From positions 28,786,001-28,850,000 of the forward strand of contig CM057465.1 of the NCBI GenBank assembly GCA_030035585.1: 64,000 nt of DNA. Direction: 5' to 3'. The stretch's first letter is position 1; the number at the start of each line of letters is the position of its first letter. Below the pieces are notes generated by a model, which saw only the letters and a program-made list of their open reading frames with translations, had not been told where the DNA came from and did no database searches. This stretch comes from Dugong dugon (lineage: Eukaryota; Chordata; Mammalia; Sirenia; Dugongidae). The position numbers and the translations under genes were made by a program. This document shows positions 34,589 to 45,755 of the stretch, piece after piece.

Positions 34589-35529
34589 TATGCTTGGTGC
34601 AGGTATTCTTAAGTTATAAAAGTATCACATGAGATTCCTTAAGTTTTAAAGGTGTAGAGCAGAGACACAGTTAAAACTACCTCACTGTAGTTGTTTGAAC
34701 AAAGTCAAAATTTCTTCATTTCTTTGTTAAATGGTTATTAGATGTATAGTAGGACAACCTAAGCTTCAGTTTCTTGTCTTTTTTTTTTTCTTTCCTCTAT
34801 CAGTTCCCCCATGTCTGTTACAAAGCCTCTCTGAGCCTCAGAGGCTGTCCCTGTAATCCTGATACCTCTCTTTTACTCTGCTCCTCAATCACTTCATCTG
34901 AATTCCAGTTGCATTTGCTAAGGGTTCTTATCTGGCTGTTATATAGCTTTGTTACCTAGGCCTGACTTCTGTGTCTTCATATCTCTGGATACCAACATGT
35001 CACCACCAGCTGTCTGCTTTGATTACCATTACCTGATTTCTTTGCCACCAACCTTCATCTGCCCCCCCCCCCCAATCAAACCTGCTTGTGCTGCTAGTCA
35101 GGGTTTTTCTATCTTATGTCCAACTCCTGAGCATACTTTCTTCTTTATTCCAAACTCTTAGACTATACCTGGCCCTTATGTCTGGAGTCTTCTCTGTGGC
35201 ATTTGAGCCAATCTAAATTCCAGTATATAGACTGATCTGCTCACTTAATCTTGAGAACCTGACTTCTCTCAGCTCTTGGAGAACCACAGCATACAGAAGC
35301 ACCTCCACTTTGTAACAGACTGGGTTCCAAAAGGCAGCTCATTAGTCCAGGAGTTCCTACAAGCAAATAACACTAGACATGCAACTTCTGTTGCCATCTG
35401 CTGGTGGAAGGCAGAGTTGATGCAATGTTGTTCTGTTGCCTAGTTTGTTCCTATTTAGGCAAGTTCTTAAGTTAAAATCTTAAGTAGAAGAACGTTTATT
35501 TGTTATGGACTGTCAATTTGTACCAATTC
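34589..35529. other. Intron stretch, possibly old repeat
   Basis: Pyrimidine-rich at 34770-35160, perhaps diverged L2; no gene seen. Confidence 0.45.
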
Positions 35530-35820
35530 TCTGATTTGTATTCCTCTATTATATATACTTCAGTCACACTCATTTTCTTTCTGTTTGTCCAACATACTAG
35601 TCTCATTTCCACCTTTGTACTTGCCATCCACTCTTCCTAGAACGCACTTCCACAGATTTTCAAACAGCTAACTTCTATGATCATTCAAACCTCAGGTGAA
35701 ATGTGATTTCCTTAGAAAGGTCTGCCTTGAATACATTACACCCATCCCACCAATCACTGTCTTACTCTATTATATTTTCTTAGTAGTATTTATTACTTGC
35801 TAAATTTCTTTCCCATCACC
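35530..35820 (+). mobile_element. L2 fragment
   Basis: CCTAGAACGCACTTCCACAG, ATTCAAACCTCAGGTGAAAT and CTTAGAAAGGTCTGCCTTGA. Confidence 0.65.
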
Positions 35821-35821
35821 T

Positions 35822-36207
35822 GTCTGTCAGTTTGTTAGCATGTATGTTGCTGTGATGTTAGAAGCTATGCTGCTGGTATTTCAGATACCAGCAGGGTCAC
35901 CCATGGTGGACAGGTTACGGTGGAGCTTCAAGACTGAGACAGACTAGGAAGAAAGGCTTGGTGATCTTTATCTGAAAATTAACCAATAAAAACCCTATGA
36001 ATCACAACAGAATTTTATGTGATGTAGTGCTGGAAGATGAGTCCACTAGACTGGAAGGCACTCAGAATGCACAATGGTCACAACAGTGGACTTGAGCATA
36101 CCAACAACTGTGAAGGTGGCATAGGGCCAGGCAACATTTTGTTCTGTTGTACATGGAATCACCATGAATCAGAGCTGAGTCAACAGCAACTAATAACAAC
36201 AACAACA
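35822..36207 (+). mobile_element. Long afrotherian SINE, head missing
   Basis: It shares the central domain (AGACTAGGAAGAAAGGCTTG) and an RTE-like tail (TTCTGTTGTACATGG to ACAACAACAAC) with the copy at 30078-30458. Confidence 0.75.
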
Positions 36208-36269
36208 TGTTCTCTTTTCTCAACATATTTTTCAGATTATTGATGTCGATACACATAGTGCTAGAATCT

Positions 36270-36500
36270 AGTGGTGAGATCAAGTGGTGAGATCATTTAT
36301 TTCAATTGCTGTATAATATTCCTTTAGATGACCATTTCACAGTTTCTTTGTTCATTATCCTGATAAAAGGCATTTGGTTTCCAATTTTCATGCTTACAAA
36401 GAATACTGCAATGGAAATGCTTATAAAAATGTCCTTGATATTCTAGGGAGTTACACTAGGGTTTATGTCAAGAAGTAGATCTTCTGTCTGAGCCAGAGAC
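36270..36500 (-). mobile_element. Probable old L1 fragment
   Basis: Diverged text such as TTGTTCATTATCCTGATAAA and AAGAATACTGCAATGGAAAT resembles antisense L1M ORF2 end. Low certainty. Confidence 0.4.
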
Positions 36501-36506
36501 TAAGAA

Positions 36507-36592
36507 CACTATGGCATTGTGATTAAGAGTACTGGTGCTGGAGCCAGGCTGCCTGGGTTCAAATCCCTACCCTGCCACTCACTAGCTTTCCC
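36507..36592 (+). mobile_element. MIR SINE head
   Basis: GTGATTAAGAGTACTGGTGC, GGCTGCCTGGGTTCAAATCC, CTGCCACTCACTAGCT. Confidence 0.8.
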
Positions 36593-37039
36593 ACAAAGCA
36601 ATGGGCACAGCTATTTTCAGCCTCTTTTCATGAACATGTACATCCCATCTCAACCCTTGGCATCAAGCAGTCAGCTTGGCTTAGGTTCTCCTGGCTCTGG
36701 TGAAGCCTGTTGGAGCCAGTTCCCAGCTACCACTGCTTGCTCCTGCAGCCAGAAACCAGCAGGCCTATGGCTTCACACTCAATCACCACTTTGCATTTCT
36801 GTACCATTTCTGGTCCATGGAGAAGTTTATTTTTGAGCCTGGAGGTGTTTTTTAGTTTTCTCTTTTAGTATTTTACTTATCATCTCTATATGTTTGGAGC
36901 AGAGGGAGTACCTAAAAGCATGAACTTACTGTGGCACCTTAACCAAAAGTTGATAATACCTCTATGACCTAAAGTAAGCACAAATCTTAGAATTCTTTAA
37001 TCATAGATTTTTGGTGCTGGATGGAATTTTAGAGATAAT

Positions 37040-37190
37040 TAAGGCCGATAACACTGTTTTATAGGTGAGGGCATTGCAGTCTCGAGAAATTAAGTGCATT
37101 TACCAGTGTCACATATCTAGTTAATGGTAGAGGCAGGACCAGAACCAAAGCTTGGGGTTACCGCAGTACTCCTTTTGCCGCTATATCTAC
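37040..37190 (-). mobile_element. MIR SINE, antisense
   Basis: TTTTATAGGTGAGGGCATTG and TATCTAGTTAATGGTAGAGG. Confidence 0.65.
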
Positions 37191-37324
37191 TGTCATATTT
37201 TTCTCTACAAACTGTATTTATATATAATATTTTTAACAGAACCCAAAAGTAAATTAGAATTTAAACAATTAGAAAATGACAACGGCATTTTAAAACTGAT
37301 ATGAAGTGTTTACTCTTGGAAAAT

Positions 37325-37557
37325 ATTGAGATAAGAGTACAGTATTCACTTGATTGAGCTGAAATTATTTTCATTAGAAGGCCCAATGCCTTTGACTCTG
37401 TAGATTTCTGTTGCACTTGGTTTCCTTGACTTTCTGAAACTTATTAGGATGGGCCCATCAATAATAGTGCCAATATTTCTGGCCACCTATAACATTGGGC
37501 CTGAAAATGAACTGTGATGAATAGATGTGACCAGCATTTACAATGATAGCCTATATT
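37325..37557 (+). repeat. Local duplication, copy 2 (next to TRHDE exon)
   Basis: Direct-repeat partner of 32051-32280, ending 171 bases before the TRHDE exon at 37729. Both copies have the same orientation, 5.3 kb apart. Confidence 0.85.
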
Positions 37558-37728
37558 TCTGCTGTCATGTAGAAATGGCAGGTAGTTTAATTTAGGAAGA
37601 AAAAAAAAGTTACTGAGATGGAGCAAATATTCCTCCTAATTAGGATTTCTGGATTTATTTCAGGATATGGGTTTAGAATCTGCTATCTTTATTAAAGCCT
37701 TTGGAACTGTTTTTTATTTTATTTCTAG

Positions 37729-37883
37729 ATCTTTTAGCTGTGCCTAAGCATCCGTATGCTGCTATGGAGAACTGGGGACTAAGTATTTTTGTGGAACAAA
37801 GAATACTACTGGATCCCAGTGTTTCATCTATTTCTTATTTGCTGGATGTCACCATGGTCATTGCTCATGAGATATGTCACCAG
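37729..37883 (+). CDS. TRHDE: TRHDE internal coding exon (GAMEN-type and HEXXH motifs)
   Basis: An internal exon of thyrotropin-releasing hormone degrading ectoenzyme (pyroglutamyl peptidase II), a type II membrane M1 metallopeptidase that removes the pyroglutamyl residue from TRH outside the cell. The exon opens with two bases that complete a codon, then reads 51 codons. These include AAMENWGL, the M1 exopeptidase motif that binds the substrate N-terminus, and the zinc motif HEICH (first His codon at 37866). It is bounded by a pyrimidine-rich tract ending in AG (37727-37728) and a GT donor (37884-37885). The previous exon must therefore end in phase 1, and this one ends in phase 0 after the Gln of HEICHQ. 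The peptide matches TRHDE rather than APN, ENPEP or LNPEP in its LLAVPKHPY start and HEICHQ wording (recall, not a search). The residue before HEICHQ is Ala, as in the common M1 form VIAHE. Both splice sites and the frame are intact, so this looks functional. Confidence 0.95.
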
Positions 37884-40709
37884 GTATGAGAAAAGGATCA
37901 GGTGTAAGTATAATGTACAAATGATTAAGAATGTAGAATGATTTCAGATACTTAGATTAGGACCTAAATTATTATCCTACCAGTTATGTTTTAAGTATAT
38001 ACAGAGCACTGCATAGTTCTTTCTAGAAGATTCGTAATTTTTCCCGGATGATAGTGTAAACAAAAGTAAACACACTGATTGTATTGAATAAGCAACTGTC
38101 ATTCAGTTTAGTTGAGGAGTGAGATGGCTCTGCCACTTAGCAGCTTCTTTGGAGACCCTATCCGGTCACTCTTCTTGTCAACCTTGCTTTATTTTCTTGT
38201 GATTATTGGTGGGTATATATGGTAAGTGCAGTGATAGCAATGATTTATTGCATTGCTCCAAGATGCAGCTGAGTTTTGTGTACCTGTCAAAATTTTGTTT
38301 TTGCTGAAATCAATTTGCTATTCCCCTTTTCCCATCACACAGACACTTAGGAAGTCTTTCACTAATGCCGCTGTAGACCTTTTGTTCTCAAATGATTGAT
38401 AATTTTGTCTCGGCATGTTTAGAAATTCATATGTAAATTAGTCAACTTTGTAGTAAAGCTAAGATCAAATTAATTTCATTTTGATTTTATGTATGTTCTT
38501 AAAATGAGTGGAAGATATAACAGAGATTTTGCAGGACTTATTTGAATCTTGATTTTATTAAAAAAAAAAAAGCTGAAAACAGATGTTCATGCTAGAAAAA
38601 AGTAATACTTGCCCTGATTACCAATAACTATGTATAGTCTTTAAATTAAAACACCAGAAATCTTATTGTGCTTCAATATGATTTCAATTTGTTATAAACC
38701 TAAAACCTTTTCTAAAAAGCTAGAAAAACTCAAAAAAGAGTGATATGGAAAATGCTGTCAGTGATAGATGAACTTCTAAGCGCTAATAAATGAATACTGA
38801 CTGATAAATTGATACAGGCTATATGATCATTTACCTAAATATCAGCCTTTTGCAGTGAACCTGTGATAGAAAGGTGTTTATACTCATCATGCTGGCCAGG
38901 TTGGGTATGTACTCCTCCTTACTCAGAGACTTAAGGGGAGTCATTACAGAGATAATCAGTGTCACTCTTCTGTGCTGAGGAGACTGGTTTTTTACCTAAA
39001 CATATAATTCTTTGCAGAAAAAGCAGTTTTTATTTGAATGTTCCTATAAATGACAAGTTAGATACATAGTTCTGTAGAAAGAAGACCACCCTGAAAATGT
39101 TATAATTCATCAATCTGGATTTCATTTGTTCCACGTTCTACGTTACTTCTGAGTTACAACTTAGTGGTGCTACATTATTTAGCATGAAGGAATGAACCGG
39201 AAACTAGGAGAAACATCTATAATACTTTTCACTATCATTGCTAAATTATTTTCTGTGCTACTCTCCCTTCCCACTAATTATTGTCTTAATTCTTAAGATA
39301 GACTTAATTTAAAGGTGGAATATGCATTTTTGATAAAGAGTAAAGATTATTTTAAATACCCTATATTTTGTGGTTGTCAATAAGCTCAGACCGCTCTCTT
39401 ATTTGTATTTCTGTTAGAGATCTTCTCGGGTAAGTTATTCTCATTTTGGATACTGAAACGCTCAGTCACCAAACTCTTTATTGTGGTTCTTAAAGCTGTT
39501 CATGATCTGGCTCTTGTTCACCCTGTGGAACCCTTCACCTGGCTCTGCAGTCCTGCTGCATTGCTACCACGTTGGCCTTTCCATTTTTAAATAGCCCATT
39601 TCCACCTTAGGGCCTTTCTCACTAACAGTTACATCTACCTGGAATCCTCTTGCCCAAGGCTTTCTCATGGCTGGCTCCTTCTTATCATCAAAGTCTGAGC
39701 TCTAAAGTCACCTGCTTAGAGAGAACTTTTTTGGTTTTATAATCTAAAATGAACCCCTCCCCCCATCATATTCTATCTCACTTTATTATAATCTGAAATG
39801 ATGTTGCTCATTTACTTATTTATTTTTTGTCTGTCTCATCCCACCCCACCCCCAATAAAATGTCAGCTGCGTGAGAAGGGACATTATCTGACTTTTCACC
39901 ATTGAATTAAAAAAAATATTTAGAATAGCAACCGGCATTTAATTCTTTTTTAATGAAAAAAGGATTTCTTCAATCTTTTGCTGAACTAAGCAAGGGATTC
40001 AGAATAATGCATCGTGATCTAATCGAAACACCGACTAAAATTACATTGTTTTTCATGAAGGGATCTTAAATAAAGATTTTTATGGCCCAATCCCTCATTA
40101 TCATAGAATCATGGAGAGTCAGGTGTGGAATACCTTAAAAGCCCTTAGTTCCATCAATGAGCTGATGTCTTCTGTGAATATTTTCTGCCACTAGAAAGTG
40201 ATGCTTCAGTACCTCCTGTGATGAGTCGTTCACTGTCTCCCGAGGCAGTGTTTTCCATCTTCAGCCATCTCAGCTTGCTAGAGGGTTTTCTGTATTTTCA
40301 GCAGACATCTACCCATCCAAACTTCCATCCATTAGTCCTGGTTTGTCCCTTGAGGGACCAGAAGAAACAAGCTTTTTCCTCATCCGCATAATAGGCCTTT
40401 AAATGTTTGAAGATGACTGTCATCTGTTTTTTTCTCCTTAGTCCTTTCTTCTTCAGCTTAAATATTTTTTGTGTGTGTTCCTTGATCATTTTTCTTGTTC
40501 TTCTCTGAATGCATTTATAAAAAAACTAGTGTAGTCCAAGTAGTCGAATAAATCAATATAGTCTTGCCACAACACATTTTAAGATCAAAAAATCAATTGG
40601 GGAATGAATTCCAGTTATGATAAGTGTAGTTTAATACATTTAATTTTAGATAAAATAGTTCTGGAACAGATTTAATTATATCCAATGCTGGTTCATTTTG
40701 TCACTGCAG
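37884..40709 (+). other. TRHDE: TRHDE intron between the two exons
   Basis: A 2.8-kb intron with GT-AG ends separating the HEXXH exon from the exon with the third zinc ligand. The only recognisable repeat is an L2 fragment near 39470-39960. The rest is AT-rich unique sequence in which I see nothing further. Confidence 0.9.
39470..39960 (+). mobile_element. L2 LINE 3' region
   Basis: GCTGTTCATGATCTGGCTCT, CTGGAATCCTCTTGCCCAAG and AAAATGTCAGCTGCGTGAGA follow L2 order, between the two TRHDE exons. Confidence 0.7.
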
Positions 40710-40823
40710 TGGTTTGGTGACCTTGTGACTCCTGTGTGGTGGGAAGACGTCTGGCTGAAGGAAGGTTTTGCTCACTATTTTGAATTTGTTGGCACAGACT
40801 ACCTCTACCCTGGCTGGAACATG
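40710..40823 (+). CDS. TRHDE: TRHDE internal coding exon (third zinc ligand)
   Basis: The next TRHDE exon: 114 bases, 38 codons, phase 0 at both ends. It begins [11 protein letters not shown], continues with the [10 protein letters not shown] segment and ends with PGWNM. The Glu of KEGFA is the third zinc ligand. Counting across the splice there are 18 residues between HEICH and this Glu, exactly the M1 HEXXH-X18-E signature. The acceptor (CAG, 40707-40709) and the donor GTAAGT (40824-40829) are strong. The intron between the exons (37884-40709) cuts the zinc signature just after HEICHQ. The following TRHDE exon was not found in the remaining 23 kb, so the downstream intron is long, as expected for this very large gene. 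No frameshift or stop is present. Confidence 0.95.
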
Positions 40824-40829
40824 GTAAGT

Positions 40830-42727
40830 GCACTTGTCTTTAATTGTATGGAACTTTCAGTGAAAGGCTGATCTGGTGTTGCTTTAGGGTTATGTTATGA
40901 ACAGAGGTGACTGAAAATACCAACTGATACATGAAAGAATTACATGTTCAGTAAAGAAAAAGTAATCAGAAATTTAAATGATAGTATTCCAAAAGAGTTA
41001 CCTTTTATTAGCAATGAAATAGAGTCTGGTTTCTTATACATTGATTTAAAAATGCTACAACTTTTCCATGAGGAAATATTTTTCATTGTGTTATTTGATA
41101 ATAAAGTATCTTTTAAAATAGAGAAGGTTAACAGTAACTGATAAATGATATTCTAGATGTATATAATATTTCAATATATAGAGAAATGAGAGCTTAACAT
41201 TTCTTCTATGTGATGACAAAAAATTAGCTAAAGTATTTGATGCATTATTGTTGGAGATAGATATGATTAGGATTAAATGACTTAATAAGAGGTCATTAGC
41301 TTTATTTATGAAGAGCTGTGTACATTATACTCATATTCTAGGAAATATACTTGTACATTTGTACTTGAAGTAGGATTTGTTGTCCTTTAAGCAATGATGT
41401 TCTAGAATATTCCAGAAGAAAAAAACAGAATAAATTGCTTTTATTAAATGGCAGTGTTATTAATAAATTCTACCCAAGGTATATACTGGTTTGCAACTCA
41501 AATTTTAAACTTATTTTAAGTGGTACTATGTAAAAATTGCAAAGTACCAACAGTTAACCAATTTACAAAAGCTCAAATTTCATCTGTGATATATCATAGG
41601 AGGTAATATATAGTTTTTTTATAAATTATGAATAATAAGTGATTATCTAATTGCATGTCATTATTCCAAGTACTGTGTGAAGAGAATGTAAACCAAGGTG
41701 AAATACAAAGTCGTCTGAAAGTCATGAGGTAACTTCTTTACCGTAAATTCAACTGACTCCTGCTGAGTAAATAATGTGACCTTACACATCTCTCAGAAGA
41801 AATGTTAAGTGGTAATCCTTTTGATATGTTTTAATTATATTCGTGCAGTTTTGCCCATATTTCATAAAGGCAATCTGGTTCATTTGGACAAACATATGAG
41901 ATAAGTTTACTCAGATTTATGTAGCTGGGTATGTATGTATGAGGGATTTTTAAAAATCTTACTAGAACTGTTTGATTATGGCATTGAAGTTAATTAAAAA
42001 TGTCTTTATATAAATTCAAGAAAAATCACAAATACCAAGCAATATTATTATTTGAAGTATTCTTTAACAAATCTGAAACTTTATAACTTCAATGTTTAAG
42101 GCTATTGAAACATTTCCAAAAGTATCTTCTGGCTTTTAGATGACTTTCAACCAACTTTGTTTAAACTTTTCATTTAATTTTTATTATGCTGTGGATTATT
42201 ACTGATTTATAATTTCATTATGTTTCAATATTAAAAGATATCCTTGTTACAAATGGCATGTTACTCATACAAGTAAGCTTTTTTTTTTTTTAGCTCATTC
42301 CGCTATCTTAGATAAAATTCCTTCTATTTATCATTGTTAAAAATACATCTTGGATTAAAAAGTAATCAGTAGAATTATACATGGGTGACTGCCTTTGATA
42401 GTTTTTGCATGGACATATTGCCTGAGTTTCAACGTCCTTATACTGGGTTTTGTCTTTGAGTAATTTTTTTTTTATTCTTTCATCATTTCCATCATCAGTT
42501 AAGTTATAAACATAGGTCTTCTGGAGAACATTTTTGTAAGAGAGAGATAAAATAAACATAAAGTCTAAATAACACATTTGAGACTTTGTCCTTAATAGAA
42601 TATAGATAATGTAATGAAAGTGCAAAAACCTGTGTCATAGAAGCCTCCCCTCTAAGAAATGAAAGCCTAAACTTCTCCAAAATTAGTTTTCAATTAATAG
42701 TGAGAAGAAACAAGTCTTATTATGATG
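40830..42727. other. Intron stretch, nothing recognised
   Basis: Very AT-rich unique sequence; the minus frame at 42308-42625 has no signature. Confidence 0.6.
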
Positions 42728-42732
42728 ACTCT

Positions 42733-42781
42733 TGTCTTAGGTTGAGTTCTCTAGAAAAGCAAAACTAGTGAAGCATTTATG

Positions 42782-42853
<72 letters not shown>

Positions 42854-43411
42854 TATATCCCTATTTATATACGTACACATATATATATAAATAGGGAGAG
42901 AGATTTATCTCAAGGAAATGGCTCACGTGGTTGTGGAGGCTGGCAATATCCAAAGTACATGGGTCAGGTGTAGGCTGGAGACTTCTCCTAACTCACATGG
43001 TTGCAGGGGCTGATGAACTGAGAACTGGCAGGTCAGGTGGCAGGCTGCTGGCTCACAGGGCTGCAGAGCTGGCAAATCCCAAAGTCAGCAGGTTTGATGA
43101 CAAGCTGATGGCTCAAATCCCAAGAACCAGAGGTAGGATGATGATGAGCTGGAAACAGGATCCAGAGCAAGCAAGCTAGTTTTGCCAGAATGTCCATATA
43201 TATATTGGGTACAGGTCACACCCCTGAGGAAACTCCCCATACTACTGATTGGCTGATCTCATCAGATCACATCATGGAGGTGATTACATTGTATTACTTA
43301 TGTAAGATCACAAAATAGAGGGTAATTACATCAGATCACAAAATGGAGGATAATTACATAATACTGAGAATCATTGCCTAGCCTAGTTGACACATAACGT
43401 TAACGATCACA
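42733..43411 (-). mobile_element. Solo LTR family B
   Basis: TG...CA element with a perfect 5-base target-site duplication, actct, at 42728-42732 and 43412-43416. A long AT microsatellite (about 42778-42846) has grown near its 3' (sense) end. Confidence 0.9.
42778..42846. repeat. (AT)n microsatellite inside LTR family B
   Basis: About 34 AT units; the frame over it is an artefact. Confidence 0.95.
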
Positions 43412-43501
43412 ACTCTTTGTGTTCAGACTGTAAAGATTAAAAATACTTTCCTGATCATTGATTACACTTTGTTTTTAGTAGTTTCTTTATTTAGTTTGGT
43501 G

Positions 43502-45470
43502 TTATTGTTGTTGTTAGGTGCCATCAAGTCAGTTCTGACTCATAGCGATCCTGTGGACAATAGGACAAAACACTGCCCGGTCCTGCACCATCCTCATAAT
43601 CTTTGCTATGTTTGAGCCTATTGTTGCAGCCACTGTGTCAGTCCATCTCACTTAGAGTCTTCCTCTTTTTCTTTAACCTTCTGCTTTACCAAGCATGATG
43701 TCCTTCTCTAGGGAATGGTCCCTCCTGATAACATGTTCAAAGTGCGTGAGATGAAGTCTTGGCATCCTCACTTCTTCCCCTTCTTCTCTTTTTATTAATT
43801 AATTATCTCTTTTATTGTAAGTAATGTGCAACACTGGCCTGGGTTTGCACTGGAAGCCTTCTGTCAAGATATTGTCAAATAATTATGGCTGCAGGTTTTT
43901 TCTGCATGCTCCACAATTCAGACCACAGACACAGAGCTTGGGAAGATGGGAGAGCAAGAGAAGTGGCAGAGAGAGGACTAGCCCCACCCCTGGCCTCTCC
44001 ATGCTGGGTTGACCATGGTAGACATACACATGGAATGATGAGAAAATGGTGGCATGGTGCCTTCCCACAGCAAGCCTAGGGGCTCTTAGGAAACTGCCCT
44101 TCAGAACCTTTGGGCCCAGGCCATCCTAGGGCCTCACAACGTTTCATTTGGATTATTTAATAAAAAACAATAAAGTAAAATTAAGCAACAGCTTGGTCCT
44201 CAGGATGCTGCGGCAACATGTCCACAGCTTTTGGCACCAAAAAAAAAAAGAAAAAAAAAATCATGATTTTTTTTGTTGTTTTGGAGTGTAGGGTTTGTTG
44301 GCTTGTTTTCAAATTCATTTTTAAAATACATTCCCTGTAACACCCTAGGGGGTAGGGTTCTGTGGAAGCCTGAACCCTGGACACACAGAGTCATCTTGTC
44401 TTATCAACACCAGCACCACACTGTCTCCTCTTGGAGAACAGGTACTGGGCTTGGGGGTGCAAGCCAAGAAAAGTGCTACCACCATCAGTATGGGTCATGG
44501 AGAGGCCGAGCTGCCACACAGCAGCTGTGGTCAAGACAAGGGGCAGATCTCCACCCTGAGCCAGGGCCAAGGTGGAAGCAGGAGTGTGTCCTCACTTTCT
44601 GGAGGGCAGGTCTAGGGGTGCCTGACAGAGGCCCCTGGGGTGGGATAAGGGTGGAAATGGAGGGGCCAGGCTCAAGTGGCAATGTGCAGCACGTATTTCT
44701 GCAAAAACAGCTGCTTTCATTTTTTCTTCTCTCTCTTGAGGTGTCCATTACCTGTAACAGCCTAGAACTGATATATATAGAAACCGTCAAGTATGATGTG
44801 AGATATAAATTAACAAGTATACGACCTGACATTACATGATGTGAAAAGGCTAAAAACAGCAATAGAAACTACATTCATGGAAGTGTATCGTCAACATACA
44901 ACAAAGGTTTTGGTTTTTTGGGGCGCCCGTGGGACACAGGCATGGCTGGCAATGAGCTGCTCCCTGGAGACACCCTTCCCTGGGCACTGGCTTATTTTTC
45001 TTTAATGGAAACTCCCAAGGAAACTGTATGTCGAGAGTGAGGAGCTTTTGCAATAGGCACATTTTGTAGGGGTCATCCTCGCTCCTAATGAGCATTCTGG
45101 CTGTACTGCTTCCAGGACAAATTTGTTCATTCTTTGGAAGTCCATGGTATATTCAATATTCTTCACCAACACCATAATTCCAAGACATCAATTCTTCTTA
45201 GGTCTTCCTTATTCATTGTCCAGCTTTCATATACATATGAGGTGATTGAAAACACAGTTGCTTGGATTGGTGCACCTTGGTCCTCAAAGTGACATCTTTA
45301 CTTTTGAACACTTTAAAGAGGTCTTTTGCAGCAGATCTGTTCAGTGCAATATGTCATTTTATTTCTTGACTACTGCTTCCATGGGCATTGATTGTGGATC
45401 CAAGTAAAATGAAATCCTTGACAATATTTTCTCCATTTATTATGATGTTGCAGAGTACCCCAATATATTA
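43502..45470 (-). mobile_element. RTE LINE 3' part, split by a retrocopy
   Basis: The antisense RTE 3' end at 43502-43775 continues at 45074-45470 (GAGCATTCTGGCTGTACTGC to ATTTATTATGATGTTGCAG). The 1.3-kb insertion between the parts is the retrocopy listed separately. Confidence 0.9.
43777..45073 (-). pseudogene. Retrocopy of an unidentified transcript (mostly 3' UTR)
   Basis: This 1.3-kb GC-richer block interrupts an RTE fragment. Flanking 13-base repeats (catcctcacttct at 43763-43775, catcctcgctcct at 45074-45086) differ at two positions and look like a target-site duplication. On the minus strand the block ends with AATAAA signals (TTTATT on + at 43791-43796 and 43811-43816) shortly before the left boundary, as an mRNA 3' end would. 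At its 5' end the minus strand is open for 26 codons to a TAA at 44992-44994, possibly the C-terminus of the parent protein. I do not recognise the parent. The 125- and 188-codon frames within it are not conserved proteins that I know. Confidence 0.55.
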
Positions 45471-45603
45471 AGTCCATGAAACCTGTAAGGAGGAACCCTA
45501 AATAAATTATTCTTCCATATATTATTAATATCTTCTTTGCAAGAAAAGTTTTAAGACTAAGTTAGCCACATAAAAAAGAGAGAATACTAAGTGGCTTTAC
45601 AGC

Positions 45604-45755
45604 TGTTGCTTTTAGATGCCATCGAGTTGGTTCCGACTCATAGTGATCCTATATACAACAGAACAAAGAACTGCCCAGGCCTGTGCCATCCTCAGAATTG
45701 TTGCTACATTTGAGCCCATTGTTGCAGCCACTGTATCAATCCATCTCATTAGGGC
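45604..45755 (-). mobile_element. RTE LINE 3'-end fragment
   Basis: Antisense RTE terminal 150 bases (GCCATCGAGTTGGTTCCGAC to ATCCATCTCATTAG). Confidence 0.85.

Larger units (their letters stand above)
1..37728 (+). other. TRHDE: TRHDE intron (3' part), upstream of the first exon seen
   Basis: No recognisable coding exon lies before 37729, so the whole stretch is read as intron of the + strand TRHDE gene. Most of it is interspersed repeat (listed separately) in AT-rich unique sequence. Short open frames here are repeat-derived or chance and carry no protein family signature. Confidence 0.8.

Noticed and set aside
44273-44862. 188- and 125-codon frames on opposite strands
   Set aside because: Both lie inside the 1.3-kb retrocopy, which looks like 3' UTR on the minus strand. 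Low stop density follows from its higher GC.
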